A stretch of DNA of 64,000 bases from Neocallimastix lanati (nom. inval.). Its lineage: Eukaryota; Neocallimastigomycota; Neocallimastigomycetes; Neocallimastigales; Neocallimastigaceae. A model generated the notes under the pieces. That model saw nothing but the letters and a program-made list of their open reading frames with translations, was not told where the DNA came from and ran no database searches. Every line of letters begins with the position of its first letter. The first letter of the stretch is position 1. Made by a program: the position numbers and the translations under genes. The stretch is taken from the NCBI GenBank assembly GCA_016946835.1, contig JACVTC010000150.1, positions 343,848 to 407,847 on the forward strand, given 5' to 3'. This document shows, piece by piece, positions 55,678 to 64,000 of this stretch.

Positions 55678-58600
55678 ATGAATATTTTTAAATATATCGT
55701 TGTACTATTTTTTATATTTAATAAAATTATTTGTAGTCCACAAAATCATCTAAGTACACAACTAGTTTTATTAATTTTAGCTGCTGGTGATAATAATGGT
55801 GAAATTGCACAAGATAAAAACGATCCATTAGAAATAGATATTTCCAATAATGGTAGTAATCTAAAAAATCTATTAAAGATATTATTCCTAGTTTAAAAGA
55901 AATATATGATAAAACATCTGGAACTAGAAAAGATAAAATTGATGCTACAAATGAAAAATTTAAACAATTATATTTAAAGGCTGAACAAATATATATAAGT
56001 AAATTTGGATATAAAATAGATGGAAATGGTAATAATCTTAGTAGTACAGATAATAAAGGTAATAATATTATTACAAACACAATAAAAAATCAACGAGCTC
56101 ATTTATATTCAAACGATGCTCGTGATACAAATATAATAAATAATTTAAATTTATATAATCAATTAATGAATACAAATAATAATAATAATAATGGAGATTA
56201 TTTAATAAATACTACAGATATAAAAAATATTCAGTTTATGTCTGATACATTTAAAAAAATTATTAAAGACCCATCGCTAGATGAAGATTATAATACAATA
56301 GAAAAAAGAATATTATCTTATATTCAAACTAAATATCCTAATAATAAAAATCTTAGAATTAAATTATATAATATATACAATCGAATAGCTTTTCACATAT
56401 ACAATGATAATAATTTAAAAAATGACTTAATAAAAAATTCTGATTTTGTTATTATTGAATCAAATCATAATAATAATTTAATATATCATGTTATTACTTC
56501 ATCAGATAGATCAATACATCAATTATTATCTTTAAATAGTGGATTTGCAGTTACTCAAACAAATTTAATATTAGATTCTGAAAACATTTATGTAATTAAT
56601 AATGGTTATAATAGAAAAATTGATAATAAATTAACTGGTAGCGATAAATATTCTATATTTGATAATGGAATAAGTTTAATTACAGATTGTGGAATAAAAA
56701 TTTCTAAAAAAGGAAAAGAATATAATCCTAAAACAAATAGATATGAAACTGTAGATATAATACATAACCTGAAGCTTATTCAATTAAAAAAGATAAAAAT
56801 ACTATTGATCCTAATAGAATAAATAGTAATGCTTTATATGGTAGAGTTGCTAAAAAAGACTTATTAAGTGAAAATGAATAATATATTATGTAATTATTAT
56901 GATGATAATTATGGTAGATTAGGAGAACTTACAGGAAATTTTGTAGATGCAAATAATTCTATACAAATAAATAAATTAAATTTATTAAAATTTTTTTCTA
57001 AATTTAATTTAATTTAAAAACTATTTCCATTAAGTATAGATAATACTAATAGATATGGTAATTGTAAAACTGAAAGATTTACAAATAATGAACATTATGG
57101 TGAAACTATGGCCGCTTTAAATTTAGTTATAAAAGTTACTAATAAAGTAAATATAAATAATGGAGGTAGTTGTTCAATGCATAAAACAAAATGAGATTCT
57201 AATAATTGTATAAGAAATCCTGATATTAATAATAATTATAATAATGAATTACCAACATTGGAAACGTTACATATTTTTAATAATCTAAATTTAAATAATG
57301 ATATTTTTCCATATAGTTCAAATGGAAATTTTCCAGATAGTCTTTCTAATCTTGATTCTTTATATAAAGGAACAAGAACTACGGAAGAATTATGGGAAAA
57401 ATTATCAAATTTATATATTAATAATACTGATAAATTTAATGCTGAACAAAGTAAAAATTTTATTATTAATTTTAATACTGTAATTAATGCTTGTATAGAA
57501 AATCTTTCAAATTTAGATAGTTTAGATAATAGTATAAATAATATTAATGAAGAATCAATCAATAAATTAAAATTACTCTTTAATAAGGTTCATAAAACTC
57601 ATGAAAAATCTTTTAATTCAATTACTGATGAAGATGATAATAATTTAATAGATATAATTCCATATGGAATTAATTCTCAATCTAAATTATTTAAAGAATC
57701 ATTAATAGATTCAATTAATGAAATATATGATATTGTTAATTTTAATAATGACGATATTAATATTGGTATATTATTTAATGAAGATGATAATAGAAAATTA
57801 ATTAATTAAGATAGAACTGAAGAAATTGATGAATTATGTGAAAATATTAAAAATATGGAAATTGAAGAAGATGATAAAGATGGATATAAAAAGAAATTAT
57901 AAAAATTATATAAAAAATTAAATGAAATAGATAATGTAAACAATTATGATAATTATTATAATGATGAATCAATTAATAATTCAGAAATTGTAACAAAATT
58001 AAAAAATACTTTACTTAATAAATTAAAAGAAATAGCTCCAAATGATGAAGAAATCCAAAATCTTAGTTCTACCGATTTGTCAACTCCAACTAAATCAACA
58101 AATATTATAAATTTAAACCATCTCGATAGTTTATTTGAAGATGATTTTGTTAAATTTATAGTAACCATGAATTATTCTAAAAATTATATAAAACATTTTA
58201 CTGATAAATCTAAAGCTTTAATCAAGGTATCCAAAAATGATTTTTTAGATGAAGAAATACATAAAAATATCAAAACATTGGAAACAGCGATTAATGATAA
58301 AATATCAGAGATTAAACAATGTAAGAATCCAGAAGAACATTTTGAAGATTTAGACCATTTTACAGAGTTATTAATTAATTATGATGATTTAGTATCCTAT
58401 GCTATTTCTCAAGATAAAATTAATATTAATTCTCATAGTAATAATGATATTAATCCAATTGATATTGATGAAACTTCTGAAAGATGTATTAAATATTCAC
58501 AAACCAAAAAATTAACTGATGGATTAAATAGTATTGTTGATGAAAATCCAGATAAATTTAATAGTGTAAAGGATACTGAAAAGTTTGGAAGTTACACAAG

Positions 58601-59450
58601 TTCAAGTGGTACTAATGTAGTTAAATATACATGAGGAGGTAAAACTGTTTACGAACCTACTTTAAATGATATAAACGAACGATTGAAGGAACCTGTTAAT
58701 TCTAAATTAGAAGGTATATCTTCTATTATTGATAATTCATCTGATGAAGATTTGATGGAAATTAAAGATAGTTATAAAATTAAAGCTAAAATGCTCAAGC
58801 ATTAAAGTCCTATAAGTAGAAATATTGATGAAATTGATAAAATAGCTACTATATCTGAAAAATTAGGTGGAGTTAGTAAATCATTAGATAATGTTGAATC
58901 ATATGATGAATATAGTTATAGAACATTCAACAATTTCTTGACTGCTATTTCTGAATTTGACGATTATGTTACTTTAGATTCGATAGAAAATAATAAAGAT
59001 GGCTCAATAGATATATCAAATATATATAAAGGTGTTGGTAATTTCAGTGATATGTATTATGAAATGAGTGCCGTTGTAGATTATCTAAATGAAAAGAATT
59101 ATTTGAATGATGAACAAAAATCACAAATTAATGAAGCAATGAACAAACTTAACAAACATTTAGAAGGAAGAAAACTTAAATAGCTCAAGCAGTTGGTAAA
59201 GAAAATCCAGAATCTTTTAATAATGCTTTAAAAGATTTTAATTTTATTATTACCACTTCTGAAAATTATTTGAAGCTAATTCATCATTACATAAAAACAA
59301 TGATGAAATAAAGTCAGTTAATGTTAATTCAAATGTTAAGAAATCAACTAATTTGAATAAAATTAATAAAAAGTTTAGTTCTATTAATAAAAACAAAAAA
59401 AAAATAATGCATTACTTAAAAAAATATCAAAACCGAAAAAAAGATTAATT
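55678..59450 (+). pseudogene. Decayed secreted protein gene, family not recognised
   Basis: An ATG with a signal peptide (MNIFKYIVVLFFIFNKIICS) opens a frame that shifts near 55870, where one A appears to be missing from an A run. From there nearly all coding-like sequence lies in one frame to about 59180, interrupted by TAA 57015, TGA 57192, TAA 57807, TAA 57900, TGA 58632, TAA 58803 and TAG 59181. Two further compensating shifts lie near 56760 and 56885. Later parts are helical and Asn/Glu-rich with short repeats, and a basic end (KKISKPKKRLI) finishes at 59450. It faces away from the SINE-broken gene across a 190-bp gap. I do not recognise a domain. At ~1200 codons it is comparable in size to the neighbouring decayed lectin gene. 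Confidence 0.7.
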
Positions 59451-59979
59451 TAAATACTTAACATAACTCGTTTTGCTATTTTAAATTAAAACTATAATTA
59501 AACAAATAAAAAATATATAATAAATATAATGTAGGAAGAAATAAAAATAAATAATTAGAAATAAATAGTTAGAAAATAATATATTTTAATTTAAAATATT
59601 ATTTTTTAAAACTTTTTAATTATACTATTTTAAAATTTAAAGATTTAAATAATTTATTATTATATTTACTTTTATATCAATTATTATTTATCTAAAACTA
59701 TCATTTCTAATTAATTATTAGTATTATTATTATTTTTAATATAAAAGTGTACATAATATTATTTAAGTTATATTTATAACGATTTTAATAAAAAAATTTT
59801 ACAATTTTTAAAATTATTACATATTCATTAATATAATATAATATAATTATTTGAAGTATTAATATATAAAAATTTATAGTTTTTATAAACTGATTTTATA
59901 AAATTTAAAATAAAAATATTAAATTAGATTTCTAATAATATTAAATTATAGATTTACATTTAAAAAGCTAACATTTAAA
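59451..59979. other. A/T-rich intergenic region
   Basis: I see no gene or repeat. It presumably contains the promoter of the gene at 59980. Confidence 0.5.
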
Positions 59980-60702
59980 ATGAAATATTTTACGTTGTTA
60001 ATTATATTATTTAGTTTTAAAATTTCTATTGTAAAATGTTCTATTTTTTCTAATATTTTTAGAAATGATATTAAAATTGATACAGATCAATTAAATAATA
60101 GTTTAAGTAATGAATGTATTGAAGAAGAAAAAAATTCTGAATATAATGAATGTCTTCCTGAAATGTCAATTAGTAATTATAAACAATCTTGTTTAACTAT
60201 TAAATCTGAAAAATATCAAAAATTTTACAATGATACTGATAAATCAAAATATTTTCCACCTTGTAGTAAAAATTCTTTATATGCTGAATATCTTCAACCT
60301 CTTGTGATAGAATATATTAAAAATGTTTTAGATTCTCAATGTTTCACGGATAATAATGATAATTTATGTCCATATTCTGTTTATGCAATTACTAATACTG
60401 GAAAAAATATAATGACAAATTGTACATCTAAAAAGTGTACAGAATTATTATTAGAATCTTTCAAAAAAATTAGTATGGATCAAATTGCTGCTTTGGACGG
60501 TATTTCAACTACAACTAGTAAAATAAATTATAATCAAATAAAGGTAGTAAAAAATATGATTCCTACTTTAGAGTCTAATAAATGTAAATCATTACATATT
60601 GATGAAAATAATAATGATATTGCTAATAACACTATTAATAATAAAATTAATCTTATTTTAATATTTACCTTATTATTATTATTATTAAATATTTTATATT
60701 AA
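59980..60702 (+). CDS. Small cysteine-rich cell-surface protein, probably GPI-anchored
   Basis: This is a 240-residue intact frame with an ATG start. A signal peptide ends near Cys20. Nine cysteines follow (46, 58, 71, 95, 121, 130, 148, 153, 202), spaced as in a disulfide-bonded secreted domain. The C terminus is Asn-rich and then purely hydrophobic (INLILIFTLLLLLLNILY), which fits a GPI-attachment signal better than a transmembrane anchor with a cytoplasmic tail. The pattern SQCFTDNNDNLCPYSVYAI...CTSKKC resembles cysteine-rich surface proteins of gut fungi, but I cannot name the family. It is in the same direction as the hevein-domain gene downstream. No intron is visible. Confidence 0.75.
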   Translation: MKYFTLLIILFSFKISIVKCSIFSNIFRNDIKIDTDQLNNSLSNECIEEEKNSEYNECLPEMSISNYKQSCLTIKSEKYQKFYNDTDKSKYFPPCSKNSLYAEYLQPLVIEYIKNVLDSQCFTDNNDNLCPYSVYAITNTGKNIMTNCTSKKCTELLLESFKKISMDQIAALDGISTTTSKINYNQIKVVKNMIPTLESNKCKSLHIDENNNDIANNTINNKINLILIFTLLLLLLNILY

Positions 60703-61530
60703 ATAAAAAAATTAATTTTATTTTACAAAAGAGCTTAATTCCCAAAAAAAAAAAAAAAATAACTTATAAGTTTCAAAAAAATAAGTTTTTTTTTCAAAAA
60801 ATTTTTGATTATTAAAAATAATAAATTACTAAAGAATTTAATTCAAAAGGAAAATCTTTTTGAAAACAAAAACTTTTTAATGACACGAAAAATTTGTTCT
60901 CAAAAACTGTTCCACTTTTGCAATGTAAGATTTTATAACGAAATCTTTTTTTTGTAATATTATTTAATTATCAAAAGAATATTAAATTACAAAAAAAAAA
61001 TATATATAGTCTATTCAAACCAATAACAGAAATTTTAACAGAATTGATTTTACTAATAAATATATTCAATAAATTATTTTTAAAAAAAAATTATTTTATT
61101 TTTAACATAATTAAATTAAAAAAAAAAATAAAATAAAGTACAGAAATTAATTTAGAAATAAATGAAACAAATAAATAAAAATAGAATTAAATTTTTAATA
61201 AATATTAAAACTAGGAGTTATTAATTTTAAAAAAATATTAATATTTTTTAAAAGCTTATTTTTTTATTAATTTAATTTTTATTAATTTAATTTTTATTAA
61301 TTTAATTTTTATTAATTTGTTTTAATCGCTTATATTTTAATAAATTCACCTAGCTGACGATAATACTAACCAAAATTGAATAAATAATTATTTAATTTTT
61401 TATAATCATTTTAGCTTTTTATTATCGTATGCTTTAGTACGTATTTATTCGATTTATATTATATTGATATGAATTATAAATACACACACTTACTACAATA
61501 TACGTACATTAAGGAAGTTTTAAATTCTTT
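60703..61530. other. A/T-rich intergenic region
   Basis: It contains a 16-bp tandem run (TTTTTATTAATTTAAT-type, about 61255-61315) and short A/T homopolymers. I see no coding signal. Confidence 0.5.
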
Positions 61531-61534
61531 TATT

Positions 61535-62195
61535 TATTTAAGATTTACAAAGTATTACATTAATTTGATAATTATAATAAATACAATAATAATGTATTAT
61601 AATAGAAAAATTAATTAAAATAATTACTAAGTATAATTATTATAAGAAATAGCTAAAAATCTAAATTATAAAGTATTATAACTAAGTATGATTATTCAAA
61701 AGATTTAACTAATTATTAAAATTAAATAATATTAAATTATTTAAAGTTTTTGATTCGAAATAAATTTAAAGATATTAAAGTTTTGATCAAAAATAAATTA
61801 AGGTATTTAAAGTTTTGATTAAAAAGTAAAATGGACATACTAAATATGTCCACTTTCTATGAAAGGAGTTTATACTAATTAATTATATCTAAGATAAAAT
61901 TTATGAAAATCTAAAATAAGTTAAATATAAAAGAAAATTTATAATAAAATATATATTTATATTTAAGGTAAAATAAATAAAAGGTAACTGTTGAAAGAGT
62001 TAAAAAAAAGGGTAAATAAATAAAATAAAATTTATAAAACTATACAATTAATAAAAATAATATTTTATACTAAGTAAAAACTATATATAATATAATTTAA
62101 TTCTTTAATAATTAGTAATAAAAATAATAATAAAAATTATTATAAAAATTATTTATTTAAAAATTATTAAATTATTTTTTATAAGAGAAAAAAAT
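61535..62195 (-). mobile_element. LINE 3'-end fragment (copy C)
   Basis: AGATTTACAAAGTATTACAT at 61541 and the following motifs (AAAGTTTTGATCAA, GGACATACTAAA, ACTATATATAATATAATTTA) match 23969-25380 of copy B with internal deletions. Only ~660 bp of the minus-strand 3' UTR remain, as expected for a heavily 5'-truncated LINE insertion. No target duplication was recognised. Confidence 0.7.
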
Positions 62196-62701
62196 AAAGA
62201 ATAAAACTATTAAACCAAACCTAACCCTAATGTAAATAATACTGTTTTATGTAATTACTATTAAATACTTATTTAAGTAATATTTTTGGAGCTGTTTTTT
62301 TGCATGTAATAAATATCTTTATTTATTATGCTTAAACGTTATAGAATAAAATATTATATTTATTTAGAATAAAAAAATTATAAAGTAATAATAATAACGA
62401 TTCCCAATGTAATATTTTTGTAATGTATATATTCATTAAAATAATAGCACTGTTTAATAATTATTTATGAATAAATCATTTATTTTTATTTTTTTTTTTT
62501 GATTTTAAAAATATGTCTTTTAAATAATTACTTATATTCAAATATAATAAAAAATAATAAATTGGTTTGAGTATATAACTTCTTTTTATAAAATTTAAAT
62601 GACTCTGATGTAATACGTACTCTGATGTAATAAAAATAATTAAAATAAAATTTTTATTAATCAAAAAAGTAATAAAAGTATTTAAAAAATTTTTAATAAA
62701 A

Positions 62702-63175
62702 ATGAATTTTCTAAAGTTTTTATTTTCATTTCTATTATCTATTAATACAATATATTGTATCAATTTACCATCTAATGATGAAGGTAATTTTAATGAAGAA
62801 CACGAAACTGAGTTAACTAAAAGATCACGTTGGGATAATGACTTTAATTTAAAAATTTTTGATGACATGAGAAAGGACTTAGAAAACAATCCAATCTATG
62901 ATGACATGAGGAGGGAAATGGAAGAAAACCCTATCTATGATGAAATGAGAAAGAATATAGAAATTAATCCTATTTATGACGACATGAGAAGGGAAATGGA
63001 AAATAAACAGAAAAAAACAAAAATTACCTCAAAAAAACAAAGTATTCCAACTATATTGTCTAGTGATAAGTGTGGCTCTAAGAAGGATGGAATATACATG
63101 TGTAAACGTAATTATTGTTGCAGTAAATATGGATATTGTGGTAAATCCAGTGCATACTGTGATTCTGGATGCTAA
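62702..63175 (+). CDS. Secreted repeat protein with Kex2-like site and truncated hevein (CBM18-like) domain
   Basis: The product is 157 residues with an ATG start and a signal peptide (1-~19). A dibasic site, ELTKR-SRWDN, lies at residues 37-45, as in Kex2-processed fungal precursors. A 13-residue repeat follows, four times (residues ~52-103), of the form IYDDMRREMEENP. After a Lys-rich linker comes a hevein-type chitin-binding domain (124-157, CGSKKDGIYMCKRNYCC...YGYCGKSSAYCDSGC) with seven of eight expected cysteines. The stop TAA sits where family members usually have Gln (GCQS...). The next codons still read SRYGKRW before a second stop (63197), and the eighth Cys codon appears changed to CGT. 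Binding to chitin is expected but may be weakened. Confidence 0.8.
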   Translation: MNFLKFLFSFLLSINTIYCINLPSNDEGNFNEEHETELTKRSRWDNDFNLKIFDDMRKDLENNPIYDDMRREMEENPIYDEMRKNIEINPIYDDMRREMENKQKKTKITSKKQSIPTILSSDKCGSKKDGIYMCKRNYCCSKYGYCGKSSAYCDSGC

Positions 63176-64000
63176 TCAAGATACGGTAAACGTTGGTAAT
63201 TATTAGTTAAAAATTACTATTAGATTATAATAAATTTAAATCTTTAAGTCATTAAATTTATCTATTAACTTGCTTATAATCTTCATTTTTAAAATTTTAT
63301 ATATAATTATAGATAAATATTATTATAAACATAATAATTAAAAATTACCTTTTTTAAAAGTTTAATATCATTATTATTTAATATTTAATAAAAATAATAA
63401 ATAATAAATATTTAAATAAAAAAATCGTTATATCAAATCAATTATTTTCATTATTTTATTTTTTATTCTATTTTGTTTTGTTCAACTTTGTCCCATGATT
63501 GCTTATAAAAAATAAATTGATTAACGATTAATATATATATATATTATTTATTTTTAATTCTCGTATTTACCGCTCTTTAGTCTTCTCAAAGTATAGGAAT
63601 ATTAAGGAAGTCATAATACCTCGGTATGCTTTCGCATAGACGGATATTGTTTCCGCTTGACCGTTTTATTTAAAAAAAATAAATATAAAATAATACACTT
63701 TTGTTTCTAAAATTTTTAAATATTGAACTATAAAATTAAATCTAATATATTTTTAATTATAGATTTTTAAATATGTTTAATTATTATTGTATTATTTATT
63801 ATAAAATATATAGTTATATATATAAAATTTAATAAATTTTAAAATAATTTTTTCTTTTTTTTAAAAAATAATAATTTTTAATAAATAATAATTATATATA
63901 TTATAATATATTATTAATTTTTTAAATTTATTATATATATATATTTTTTTAATTTTAATAATTTTTTAAAATTTTTTAATTCTAAACGTAACAGGGTAAA
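63176..64000. other. A/T-rich terminal region with a small GC-richer island
   Basis: Positions 63565-63668 are clearly less A/T-rich than their surroundings (…TACCGCTCTTTAGTCTTCTC…, …ACCTCGGTATGCTTTCGCAT…) and carry the short inverted pair TATGC/GCATA around TTTC. No tRNA fold or known small RNA is evident. The rest is A/T-rich and shows nothing. Confidence 0.4.

Noticed and set aside
55678-59450. Reassigned stop codons (alternative genetic code)
   Set aside because: Intact genes in the same window (copia, Ty3, ankyrin-like) use TAA and TAG as normal stops and have none inside their frames; the locus also carries frameshifts.

Overview
The window looks like very AT-rich DNA from an early-diverging fungus, most likely an anaerobic gut fungus (Neocallimastigomycota). 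The evidence is: asparagine-rich proteins; long A/T homopolymers and giant A-rich satellites; short GT-AG introns; secreted proteins with Kex2-like KR sites; a hevein-type (CBM18-like) chitin-binding domain; bulb-type lectin domains; and Ty3, Ty1/copia, LINE and SINE elements side by side. The lineage is inferred from this combination, because no rRNA or other marker gene is present.

Layout. 1-8482: a young Ty3/gypsy retrotransposon (5' LTR cut by the window edge) with a tRNA-Ala primer site, a 1.6-kb structured leader, gag, a textbook -1 frameshift cassette and pol. 8483-13017: a 5'-truncated LINE on the minus strand, whose 3' UTR the Ty3 element appears to have entered. 13021-20715: several tandem-repeat families, ending in a ~6-kb A-rich satellite. 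20820-22760: a broken leucine-rich-repeat membrane protein gene with one exon per repeat. 23960-28960: a second, decayed LINE. 28970-30700: pentamer arrays. 31819-37554: two convergent ankyrin-like paralogues separated by a 283-bp tandem array. 39323-44958: an intact copia element with identical LTRs, a 5-bp target duplication and a primer site matching the anticodon arm of tRNA-Lys. 46904-47455: a three-armed inverted repeat. 47600-53455: a decayed secreted bulb-lectin gene. 53643-55490: an ankyrin-cluster-type gene whose start codon is cut off by a 409-bp SINE-like insertion with a 14-bp target duplication. 55678-59450: another decayed secreted-protein gene. 59980-63199: two small secreted-protein genes, one with a truncated hevein domain, separated by a third LINE 3' fragment.

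Overall this is accessory, repeat-dominated chromosome. Retrotransposons are the only complete functional modules (gag, protease, reverse transcriptase, RNase H, integrase, LTRs, primer sites, polypurine tracts). The host genes are lineage-type cell-surface or secreted proteins and ankyrin-like proteins, and most are damaged by nonsense codons, frameshifts or insertions. The strongest unexplained signals are five base-pair-preserving hairpins in the Ty3 leader, the copia tRNA-Lys half-molecule primer site, the SINE that can be removed in silico to reveal the original start codon, and the exon-per-repeat LRR gene.
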